Positions 1-7,331 of a stretch of DNA of 35,438 bases are shown in pieces. The first letter of the stretch is position 1. Every line of letters begins with the position of its first letter. Made by a program: the position numbers and the translations under genes. Source of the DNA: an uncultured Collinsella sp. (GTDB taxonomy: Bacteria; Actinomycetota; Coriobacteriia; Coriobacteriales; Coriobacteriaceae); assembly GCA_900546105.1 (NCBI GenBank), contig URBP01000009.1, positions 1 through 35,438 on the forward strand, written 5' to 3'. The notes under the pieces are model-generated. The model saw only the letters and a list, made by a program, of their open reading frames with translations, was not told the origin of the DNA and searched no databases.

Positions 1-359
1 GCAGAATCGGATCGGAATATTCAATAAAGATGCTCTTTTCCTAAGGAACCAAAGTGGTATTTCTTTAAAAGAGAGGCGGCATTAGTTTAAAACAAAAGCT
101 CTATTTCATTAAAACAAACGTTGCATCAGGTATAAAGAAAGCGTAAGAAGCTTCCTATCGTCCGCTTATCTACTTTTCAGCATAGACAATCCCTCTGTTT
201 ACCCAATAGCAATCGGCGTGCAAAAGCGCGATGCAGACAACACATGCAACAAGGAAAGAGAAAAACAGCCGCCATAATGCGACTCTACAGACAATAAAAG
301 TAACTTATTGAAAAACAGGAACAGGAATATAAGCCGTTATTTGATAGCCCATAAACAAA
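1..359. other. Left-edge non-coding stretch (Bacteroidales part)
   Basis: I see no supportable gene here. The stretch is A+T-rich, has stops in all frames, and shows no tRNA-like or repeat structure that I can defend. It lies downstream of the thioredoxin-fold gene, past that gene's terminator hairpin. Confidence 0.5.
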
Positions 360-391
360 CTACCCGATATAGCGTAAGCTACATCGGGTAG
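360..391 (-). terminator. Intrinsic terminator of the thioredoxin-fold gene
   Basis: CTACCCGAT at 360-368 pairs with ATCGGGTAG at 383-391, and an inner TAGC/GCTA extends the stem. Read on the minus strand the hairpin follows the stop at 422 by about 30 bases and is followed by a T-rich TTTGTTT run. Confidence 0.75.
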
Positions 392-421
392 AAAATACAA
401 AACGGCATAATCAGCACTTTG

Positions 422-718
422 CTATTTAAACTCTTCCAATACCAGTTTAAGTTCATCGATGGTCAGTTCTCCCACTTGTCTCCACAATTCGTGCCCGCGC
501 TGCAAGAGAATAAAAGCCGGGGCTGTCTCGATATTGAACGAATCTGCCACTGCCTTGTCCTCCACGATATTCACTTTAATCACCTCGGAAACTTGCTTCT
601 CGTAAGTCCGTACTACAGGTTCCAGCCATTCATAATGAGGAGACCAGTCTGCATAAAATTCCACCAACACCAGACGGTTCGTTCCGGATACGGCATCCAA
701 TTGCTCTGCTATATTCAT
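422..718 (-). CDS. Thioredoxin-fold protein without the CXXC motif
   Basis: This 98-residue protein has the length and layout of a single thioredoxin domain. The N-terminal strand ends in LVEFYAD, followed by WSPHYEW where thioredoxins have WCGPC. The cis-proline segment TAPAFILL and the final glycine-containing strand are present. Both active-site cysteines are absent (the slot reads S-P-H-Y), so disulfide oxidoreductase activity is not expected; a binding or chaperone role is possible but only inferred. The start is the only in-frame ATG near the domain edge and is preceded by an A-rich leader, normal for Bacteroidetes, not a GGAGG site. It is co-oriented with the carB fragment upstream, across a gap of about 200 bases. 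Confidence 0.8.
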   Translation of the reverse strand: MNIAEQLDAVSGTNRLVLVEFYADWSPHYEWLEPVVRTYEKQVSEVIKVNIVEDKAVADSFNIETAPAFILLQRGHELWRQVGELTIDELKLVLEEFK

Positions 719-917
719 TATTACACTCTTTATTGATTTATATGTACTCTCAACAACAGGCAGCAGAAAAAGTTCCGATTTTCAGGATTGTTAAGCAAAA
801 GTGAATGTACCGGAAGCTCCACCGCAGATTAACCGACGACACAGATTCATAATTCAATCCGATTTATATCTTCTCCGTGCATTGTGTCTGCCAATCTGTG
901 GTGAAGCCCTAAAGTCC

Positions 918-3900
918 TTACTTATACTCTTCCCACGACTTGATCGCTATATCGTCAATGTCCATCGTGCAGAACGCATTGATAAACGCGCTCGCCAGGC
1001 GGGCATTAGTGATCAGCGGGATGTTGAGGTCGATGGCGGCACGACGGATCTTGTAACCATTGTCCAGTTCACCGGCAGTCAGATTCTTGGGAATATTGAC
1101 CACCATGTCGATCTCTTTCTTATGCAACATCTCGAGTGCCTGGGGATGTCCCTCTTCACTGGGCCAATAAACACGGGTGTTCTCCACACCATTCTCGGTA
1201 AGGAACTTGCTGGAACCTCCTGTCGCGAAAATATCATATCCCTTCTTCTGCAACATACGGGCCGCCTCGAGCATATCCACTTTCTGCTTCGGTGTTCCGG
1301 TAGAAAGCAGAATCTTCTTCTTCGGGATGCGATAACCCACGGAAAGCATAGCCTTGAGCACGGCACAGGAAGTATCGCTGCCAATGCAACCCACTTCACC
1401 GGTCGAAGCCATATCCACTCCCAATACAGGGTCGGCTTTCTGGAGGCGGTTGAAAGAGAACTGGCTCGCCTTGATCCCGACATAATCGAGTTCGAACAGA
1501 TTCTTCTCCGGCTTCTCAACAGGCAGGCCGAGCATGACTTTCGTGGCAAGTTCGATAAAATTGATCTTCAATACCTTGCTGACGAAGGGGAACGAACGGC
1601 TGGCACGAAGATTACACTCGATCACCTTTATATCATTGTCTTTAGCCAGATACTGAATGTTGAACGGGCCGGAGATATTGAGCGCCTTGGCTATCTCACG
1701 ACTGATGCGTTTAATGCGACGAACCGTCTCTACATACAACTTCTGCGGCGGAAACTGGATAGTGGCGTCACCGGAATGTACTCCCGCAAACTCAATGTGT
1801 TCGGAGATTGCATAAGCGATGATTTCACCGTTCTGTGCCACAGCATCCATCTCCACCTCCTTGGCATGTTCGATGAACTGGCTGACCACTACCGGATGCT
1901 TCTTCGATACGTTGGCCGCCAGTTGCAGAAAGCGTTCCAGCTCTTCTTGGTTGGAGCATACGTTCATTGCCGCACCGCTGAGCACATACGACGGACGGAC
2001 AAGCACAGGGAAACCTACCTTATCGACAAACGAGTTAATGTCCTCGAGTGAAGTAAGGGCACGCCACTCCGGTTGATCCACTCCGATACGGTCGAGCATG
2101 GCGGAGAATTTGTCGCGGTCCTCGGCATTGTCGATGCTCTGGGCGGATGTTCCGAGAATGTGGATGTTCTGGGCATCGAGACGCAGGGCGAGATTGTTAG
2201 GTATCTGTCCGCCGGTGGAAACAATGACTCCGTGCGGATTCTCCAGTTCAAGGACATCCATCACGCGTTCGAACGTCAGTTCGTCAAAGTAAAGCCGGTC
2301 GCACATATCATAGTCGGTCGATACGGTTTCGGGATTATAGTTGATCATCACCGAACGCCATCCTTCCTTACGGATCGTATTAAGCGCCTGCACCCCGCAC
2401 CAGTCGAACTCTACGGAAGAACCGATCCGGTAGGCACCCGAACCGAGAACGACGATGGAACGATGGTCACCCAGGTAAGTGACGTCGTTGGCTGTGCCGC
2501 TATAGGTCAGGTAAAGATAATTGGTCTGTGCCGGATATTCGGCAGCCAGCGTATCGATTTGCTTCACCACGGGAACAATGCCCAGGCTCTTACGGTAATT
2601 GCGGACATAAAGGCTGCCGTCTTCCATATCGCCTTCGTAGCCGATGGCACGTGCAATCTGGAAATCGGAGAATCCCTGACGCTTGGCTTGCTTGAGCAGG
2701 TCGGCAGGCAAGTCGGCTATCTGCTTGTGATTGTTCCCCCACTGATGGAGTTCCTCAGAAGTATTCATGATATTCATCAATTTCTGGAGGAACCACTTGT
2801 CGATCTTAGTCAGTTCGTGCACCTGATCGATGGTATATCCGGCACGGAAAGCCTTCGAGATGACAAAGATACGTTTATCGGTCGGTTCGTGCAGTGCTTT
2901 GTCGATGTCGGGGATAACGAGTTCCTTGTTTTCCACAAAACCATGCATCCCCTGTCCGATCATTCGCAAGCCCTTCTGAATCGCTTCCTCAAAAGTGCGG
3001 CCAATGGCCATTACCTCACCGACGGACTTCATCGAAGAGCCGAGTTCCTTGTCCACACCGTGGAACTTACCGAGGTCCCAACGCGGAATTTTGCAGACTA
3101 CATAATCGAGTGCCGGCTCAAAGAAGGCACTGGTGGTTTTCGTCACAGAGTTCTTCAGGTCGAACAACCCGTAGCCAAGTCCGAGTTTTGCAGCCACAAA
3201 GGCAAGTGGATAACCGGTAGCCTTGGAAGCCAGGGCAGACGAACGGCTCAGGCGGGCATTCACCTCGATCACGCGATAGTCTTCACTTTCGGGGTCGAAA
3301 GCATATTGCACGTTACATTCTCCCACAATGCCGATGTGGCGGATGATGCGGATGGCGAGCTCGCGCAGTTTATGATACTCCTTATTGGTCAGGGTTTGTG
3401 AAGGAGCTATCACGATAGACTCACCGGTATGGATGCCCAGCGGGTCGAAATTCTCCATATTGCAGACCGTGATACAGTTATCAAAACGGTCACGCACCAC
3501 CTCGTACTCCACCTCCTTCCAGCCACGGAGGCTCTTCTCAACCAATACCTGCGGAGAGAAGGAGAAAGCTTTTTCCACGAGTAGGTCCAGTTCTTCTTCA
3601 TTGTCACAAAAACCCGAACCCAATCCGCCCAGTGCGTAAGCTGCACGGACAATGACCGGATAGCCTAATTCCCGGGCAGCACGACGGGCGTCTTCTGCGT
3701 TCTCCACCGCCTCGCTCTTGATGGTCTTCACATCGATCTCGTTCAGCTTGTCGACGAAAAGTTCACGGTCCTCGGTGTCGATAATGGCCTGTACGGGAGT
3801 TCCCAGAACTTTCACATTATATTTCTCCAGAATCCCTTCGCGGTAAAGGGCGACCCCGCAGTTCAATGCCGTCTGTCCGCCAAAGGCGAGCATAATGCCT

Positions 3901-4046
3901 TCGGGACGTTCCTTCCGGATCACCTTCTCCACAAAGTAGGGTGTCACGGGAAGGAAGTATATCTGGTCGGCCACGCCTTCCGATGTCTGCACGGTAGCGA
4001 TGTTGGGGTTGATCAGGATGGTTTCAATGCCCTCCTCTTTCAAGGC
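918..4046 (-). CDS. carB: Carbamoyl phosphate synthase large subunit, 5'-truncated
   Basis: CarB combines ammonia from CarA glutamine hydrolysis with bicarbonate and two ATP to give carbamoyl phosphate for pyrimidines and arginine. About 1043 residues remain. In order they are: the first ATP-grasp half (TILINPNIATVQTSEG, AFGGQTALNCG, AAYALGGLGSGF, VIEVNARLSRSSALASKATG), the oligomerisation segment, the second half opening with VVLGSGAYRIGSSVEFDW and holding RPSYVLSGAAM and IECNLRASRSFPFVSK, and a C-terminal MGS-like allosteric domain (STGTPKQK, FATGGSSKFL). The first residue that matches the family is in ALKEEGIETILINPN. The roughly 30 residues that should precede it, with the first GSGALKIGEAGEFDYSGSQ-type motif, are missing and replaced by unrelated reading. 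The open frame continues past 4046 into Coriobacteriia DNA only by chance. The truncation coincides with a change of genome, so it is probably not a natural pseudogene. Confidence 0.92.
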   Translation of the reverse strand, partial: ALKEEGIETILINPNIATVQTSEGVADQIYFLPVTPYFVEKVIRKERPEGIMLAFGGQTALNCGVALYREGILEKYNVKVLGTPVQAIIDTEDRELFVDKLNEIDVKTIKSEAVENAEDARRAARELGYPVIVRAAYALGGLGSGFCDNEEELDLLVEKAFSFSPQVLVEKSLRGWKEVEYEVVRDRFDNCITVCNMENFDPLGIHTGESIVIAPSQTLTNKEYHKLRELAIRIIRHIGIVGECNVQYAFDPESEDYRVIEVNARLSRSSALASKATGYPLAFVAAKLGLGYGLFDLKNSVTKTTSAFFEPALDYVVCKIPRWDLGKFHGVDKELGSSMKSVGEVMAIGRTFEEAIQKGLRMIGQGMHGFVENKELVIPDIDKALHEPTDKRIFVISKAFRAGYTIDQVHELTKIDKWFLQKLMNIMNTSEELHQWGNNHKQIADLPADLLKQAKRQGFSDFQIARAIGYEGDMEDGSLYVRNYRKSLGIVPVVKQIDTLAAEYPAQTNYLYLTYSGTANDVTYLGDHRSIVVLGSGAYRIGSSVEFDWCGVQALNTIRKEGWRSVMINYNPETVSTDYDMCDRLYFDELTFERVMDVLELENPHGVIVSTGGQIPNNLALRLDAQNIHILGTSAQSIDNAEDRDKFSAMLDRIGVDQPEWRALTSLEDINSFVDKVGFPVLVRPSYVLSGAAMNVCSNQEELERFLQLAANVSKKHPVVVSQFIEHAKEVEMDAVAQNGEIIAYAISEHIEFAGVHSGDATIQFPPQKLYVETVRRIKRISREIAKALNISGPFNIQYLAKDNDIKVIECNLRASRSFPFVSKVLKINFIELATKVMLGLPVEKPEKNLFELDYVGIKASQFSFNRLQKADPVLGVDMASTGEVGCIGSDTSCAVLKAMLSVGYRIPKKKILLSTGTPKQKVDMLEAARMLQKKGYDIFATGGSSKFLTENGVENTRVYWPSEEGHPQALEMLHKKEIDMVVNIPKNLTAGELDNGYKIRRAAIDLNIPLITNARLASAFINAFCTMDIDDIAIKSWEEYK

Positions 4047-4110
4047 ACCTTGCCTCATCAGCTGGCTTTTCGCTGACATTGATAGAGCATCGAGGTGACC
4101 ACCGCTGGAC
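4044..4110. other. Junction between Bacteroidales and Coriobacteriia DNA
   Basis: CarB homology on the minus strand stops at the Ala codon at 4044-4046. The next recognisable feature is the TAA of the flavoprotein gene at 4111-4113. The 64 bases between encode nothing recognisable, carry no insertion-sequence ends, tRNA or integrase, and could belong to either side. Base composition and codon use change across this point. Confidence 0.8.
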
Positions 4111-4734
4111 TTATCGAATAAAGTTGGTGCGCGCGCGATCGGCCTGGGGGGCTTCGATGCCGGCGGCCTTTCCCGCCTCGATGCAACGCAGGAGCCAGGC
4201 CATGTTTTTGCCGATGTTTCGCATGGTGGCAAGGCCCTCGGCGTCCTGGGCGGCCTCACCCGGCATGGCACCAAAGACGTTGTTCCAGTAGGTGGATGCT
4301 ACCACGGGCATCTGGTTGATGGTGAAGTACTTGTTGAGCACGTCGAAGGTGGTCGACGTGCCGCCGCGACGGGCAACGGCGACAGCGGCGCCCGGCTTGT
4401 GCGCAAAGGCCTTGCTGCCTGCATAGAATGCGCGGTCGAGTGCCGAGAGGATGCGTCCGCTGGGGTGCGCATAGTAGACGGGTGAGCCAAAGACAAAGCC
4501 ATCTGCCTGCTCGGCAGCGGCAATCAGCTCGTTGACCACATCGTCGTCAAAGGTGCAGCGGCAATCGAGCTTGCCGCACTGGCCGCAACCGATACAATCG
4601 CAAATGGGCTTGGCGCCCAGCTGGAACACCTCGGTATCGATGCCCTCGGCGTTGAGCTGCTCGGCGACCTCGGCGAGTGCGCGGGCCGTGTTGCCGTTTG
4701 CCTTGGGGCTGCCATTGACCAAAAGAACCTTCAT
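4111..4734 (-). CDS. NADPH-dependent FMN reductase-like flavoprotein
   Basis: This 207-residue flavodoxin-fold protein starts MKVLLVNGSPKANGNTA, the phosphate-binding loop of the NAD(P)H-dependent FMN reductase family (iron-sulfur flavoprotein-like group). CDCIGCGQCGKLDCRC at about residues 45-60 is a cysteine cluster typical of that group. FGSPVYYAHPSG holds the flavin-ring-binding loop, and PGAAVAVARRGGTSTTFDVLNKY follows. It probably moves electrons from NAD(P)H or ferredoxin to an unknown acceptor in the cytoplasm. The ATG at 4732-4734 is chosen because GAGGGAG lies upstream at good spacing; the longer open frame to 5178 has no such site. The stop lies next to the cross-phylum junction, but the protein itself looks complete. 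Confidence 0.88.
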   Translation of the reverse strand: MKVLLVNGSPKANGNTARALAEVAEQLNAEGIDTEVFQLGAKPICDCIGCGQCGKLDCRCTFDDDVVNELIAAAEQADGFVFGSPVYYAHPSGRILSALDRAFYAGSKAFAHKPGAAVAVARRGGTSTTFDVLNKYFTINQMPVVASTYWNNVFGAMPGEAAQDAEGLATMRNIGKNMAWLLRCIEAGKAAGIEAPQADRARTNFIR

Positions 4735-5068
4735 CACAAACTCCCTCTGCTGTTGGTGACTTCTGCAGAGGATTATCGCACGAGAGGACTGATGGCGTGG
4801 GGCGCGATGCCGGCCCCGAGGGCCCACGGCAGGCTCGCCCACCAGGTACGTGCGGGATACGGTCCAGAGGATGTTGGAGTGCGGGGCCTCGTGCGAGCAG
4901 ATTGTAAGGGGTCTGGGCGGGTCGCCCTCGATGGCGAGCTTTGAGGTCTTGGAAGGCGGGCTGCTGCGGAGGCTATGATTAATACTAAGGCGGTTGCTAT
5001 CGAGTAATTCACACTTGGTTTGATTCGATTGTGAACGCGCAACTAGGACGGAAAGCAAAGGAAGTTCT
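4735..5068. other. Gap between the flavoprotein and small membrane protein genes
   Basis: I see no convincing gene. One plus-strand frame around 4850-4970 reads as a short HTH-like segment ending at a TGA, but it has no start codon with a ribosome site and no clear family, so it is at best a remnant. The last 100 bases are markedly A+T-richer, like the next gene, and hold the AAAGGAAG ribosome site for 5069. Confidence 0.4.
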
Positions 5069-5389
5069 ATGGAAACAGAGGATGCTGTCTGCTTGATAAC
5101 TTCGATTGCCCTGATTCTTCTTTCAATCCAATACAGAAGAGGAAGATGGCTCAGCTCAATTGCTGGATATGATGTCACAAAAAGGGAGAGCGGGATTGAT
5201 ATACGCCCTTACGCAAAGTTGATTTCTTCTGTGACGTTATGGATGGGGCTGCTGTTTTTCTTGTGGGCGGTAGAGGGCTGGGTGCGCGATTGGAATACCA
5301 GTGTTTTTGAAGTTTTGGTTCTACTTCTGTTCAGCTTGGCCTCTTTGTCGTTCGTGCGGCTCGTTAGGTTTGTGTTTATGAGGCGATAG
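5069..5389 (+). CDS. Small membrane protein, DUF3784-like
   Basis: The 106-residue protein has three hydrophobic stretches: about residues 5-20, 48-68 and 80-100. Between the first two it carries SSIAGYDVTKRESGID. That spacing and the AGYN/D-x-polar segment resemble DUF3784 proteins of Firmicutes and Actinobacteria, whose function is unknown. AAAGGAAGTTCT lies directly before the ATG at 5069. Its codon use is A+T-richer than the surrounding Coriobacteriia genes, which suggests recent acquisition together with the next short frame. No neighbour suggests a pathway. Confidence 0.55.
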   Translation: METEDAVCLITSIALILLSIQYRRGRWLSSIAGYDVTKRESGIDIRPYAKLISSVTLWMGLLFFLWAVEGWVRDWNTSVFEVLVLLLFSLASLSFVRLVRFVFMRR

Positions 5390-5403
5390 CCAGCGGAAGC
5401 GGG

Positions 5404-5604
5404 ATGGACGACAAAATGGACCAATACAGCCAATTGTCAAAAGAATTTGATAGGGTTGGCTTAACAGATTTACTCGAGGGCATATCCGTGGCGGGGGATA
5501 GGTTTTATGTTGTTGAGCACTTATTTGCATCGGATGAAGGAAACCAAGAGTATCGAAAACGGTGCCCCCGGGCCCCGGGAGGGACTGCGGGGGCGTTCGG
5601 CTAA
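5404..5604 (+). CDS. Hypothetical short protein or 5' remnant
   Basis: I do not recognise this 66-residue frame. The first 45 or so residues (MDDKMDQYSQLSKEFDRVG onward) look like a soluble alpha/beta protein and share the A+T-rich codon use of the preceding gene. From about base 5560 the composition jumps to G+C-rich and the reading becomes RCPRAPGGTAGAFG, which looks like non-coding sequence read through. The simplest explanation is a longer gene cut off near 5560, with its C-terminus lost. The start could also be the second ATG at 5416. Confidence 0.35.
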   Translation: MDDKMDQYSQLSKEFDRVGLTDLLEGISVAGDRFYVVEHLFASDEGNQEYRKRCPRAPGGTAGAFG

Positions 5605-5674
5605 CTGCGGGTACGACCTATTTGCCTGATGTGTTCGCCGAGATCGGAAATTAACCATCATGCGCCCCATAACG

Positions 5675-7207
5675 CTAGTCCAGCTTGGTGCCCGGTACCT
5701 GCGGCGCCTCTTTAACCAGCGCATTGAGCTCGTTCAAAATGGAAACGGGCTGTCGGTCGACGGCGTCCAGATGAAGCGTGGCCACGCGAAGGGGCGGCTG
5801 ATATTCAAATGAGCCAAGGAGCACGGGCGATCCCAAGAACCGTTCGATTTCGTCTGCAACCGCGTCGGTCTCTTCGGGATCAAAGTCGTCAAAGAGCGCC
5901 ACGAACATCGGTCCGGTCGAGCGGAACAGACGACCCTTGCCGCGCGAGCAATCCATGAGGCAGGCGGCGCTTTCTGCCAAAACGCGGTCGCCTGCATCAA
6001 AGCCAAAGCGGGCATTGACCTGTGCGATTTCGTCGATTTTAATGGCGATCAAGCCCGCGTTTCGTGCCACGCGACGCATCTCGCCAATGGCGTTGACCAG
6101 GGCGTGGATATCGCCCAGACCGGTCACGGAATCGGTCGTATCTGCCAAGCTTCGGTTGGTGACAATGCCCACATACATGTTGGGCTCGGTGTCGGTGCCG
6201 TCCAGGCGGTAACCCGTGCAGTCGCAAAGCGCGTATTTTCCGGCGGTATTCATGACGCGATACTGCATGCAGTGGAAGTGCCACGTGCCGTTTACCACCA
6301 TATCGAGCTCGGCACGTACGTTGTCGCGGTCCTCGGGGTGAACACGGGCAAGCCATATATCGAGCGAGTTGTAGGGATGCTGGGAGGGTAGGTCAAAATC
6401 GCGCACGGCATTAACCGACCATTGCGATTCGCCGGTGTCGAGGTTAATGATGAACGGATAGCGTGTCTCGGAGCTCATGGAGATCGCTTGGAACACTCGG
6501 TCGTTGCAGGGGGGGGGTTGTTCGGTGACCGGGCGTTGCGGCGCATCGCCTTCTTCCGGTTGTTGCACACGGTACATGAGCTTGTAGCGATACATTTTGC
6601 GGTCGGCGTCCTTTGTCATCTGGCGACGCGTATCGCCTGCAAGCGGGTCGACGCGCGAGCAGCCAAAACTAAAGCTGGCGATCATGGGCGCCTTGCCGTC
6701 CGATGTTGCCTCGATAAGATTGGCACGCGTCCGCTCCAGGCGCTGTTCGAGCTCGGCTTCGTCTGTCGTGGGGGATATAAGTACAAATTCGTCTCCACCG
6801 ATACGGAACAGCAGCTCATCGTGCTCCATTGTCTCGGTGAGTGCGCGGCAGATGCTCAGAATGTAGCGATTGCCCTCGGCGTGGCCAAACTTATCGTTGC
6901 AATGCTTAAGGCGGTCGATATCGATATAGGCGCAGGTGAAGGGGGTGCCTTTGCGCCAGAGCTGATCGACATGGCGGTCGAGTCCGCCACGGTTGCCAAG
7001 ATTGGTGAGCGAGTCGATATAGGCGCCGTGCTCAAGCAGCTCGCGTTCTTGTTGCAGGATGGCGAGCGTTTTCTGCAGTTGCTCACCAATGGCACGCAAC
7101 TCCGGGGGCAGCGCGGCAACATCGAGCTCGGTGGTTGAGGCCCCGTTCGCAAGTCGCTGAAGATGAGCGATGATTGATTGCTCGCCCAGGCGATACGACT
7201 CGTTCAT
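5675..7207 (-). CDS. GGDEF-PAS-GGDEF diguanylate cyclase
   Basis: This 510-residue protein lacks membrane segments. It has an N-terminal helix, a GGDEF domain at about residues 55-215 with intact RIGGDEF (GGDEF at 137-141), a PAS-like domain at about 235-340 (RYPFIINLDTGESQWS, VHPEDRDNVRAEL), and a second, degenerate GGDEF domain at about 350-500 where the signature reads STGPMF. The first domain should make c-di-GMP from two GTP. The RxxD product-inhibition site expected five residues before GGDEF is absent (EHDE). The ATG at 7205-7207 is chosen because AAGGAGG precedes it; the longer frame has none. It lies 124 bases downstream of a co-oriented gene of the same architecture plus EAL, so the two are paralogues and may be co-transcribed. 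Confidence 0.88.
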   Translation of the reverse strand: MNESYRLGEQSIIAHLQRLANGASTTELDVAALPPELRAIGEQLQKTLAILQQERELLEHGAYIDSLTNLGNRGGLDRHVDQLWRKGTPFTCAYIDIDRLKHCNDKFGHAEGNRYILSICRALTETMEHDELLFRIGGDEFVLISPTTDEAELEQRLERTRANLIEATSDGKAPMIASFSFGCSRVDPLAGDTRRQMTKDADRKMYRYKLMYRVQQPEEGDAPQRPVTEQPPPCNDRVFQAISMSSETRYPFIINLDTGESQWSVNAVRDFDLPSQHPYNSLDIWLARVHPEDRDNVRAELDMVVNGTWHFHCMQYRVMNTAGKYALCDCTGYRLDGTDTEPNMYVGIVTNRSLADTTDSVTGLGDIHALVNAIGEMRRVARNAGLIAIKIDEIAQVNARFGFDAGDRVLAESAACLMDCSRGKGRLFRSTGPMFVALFDDFDPEETDAVADEIERFLGSPVLLGSFEYQPPLRVATLHLDAVDRQPVSILNELNALVKEAPQVPGTKLD

Positions 7208-7331
7208 GATGGATGACCTCCTTGGATGGAACAATGGTTTGTATCTTACTCCCAATTCGGTTTAGATTGGGGTATTAGTTAGCTCATGGGAACAAACGCT
7301 CCCTCGACGGTGGCGTTTGCGCGCGAGCGTA

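Noticed and set aside
719..917. CACCGCAGATT / AATCTGTGGTG inverted repeat between the thioredoxin-fold gene and carB
   Set aside because: The arms are far apart with one mismatch, no T-run follows and nothing else supports a function; kept only as a remark.
801..3401. Long plus-strand open frames opposite carB
   Set aside because: They are antisense to well-conserved CarB coding sequence, have no ribosome sites and translate to low-complexity, His/Arg-rich wording without any family.
4047..4274. Continuation of the carB frame upstream of 4046
   Set aside because: The residues are unrelated to CarB and lie antisense-frame-shifted over the flavoprotein gene; the frame is open by chance across the junction.
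4773..5042. Open frames on both strands between the flavoprotein and the membrane protein gene
   Set aside because: No ribosome site or recognisable domain. One plus-strand frame is faintly HTH-like but has no start codon, so I left it as non-coding.
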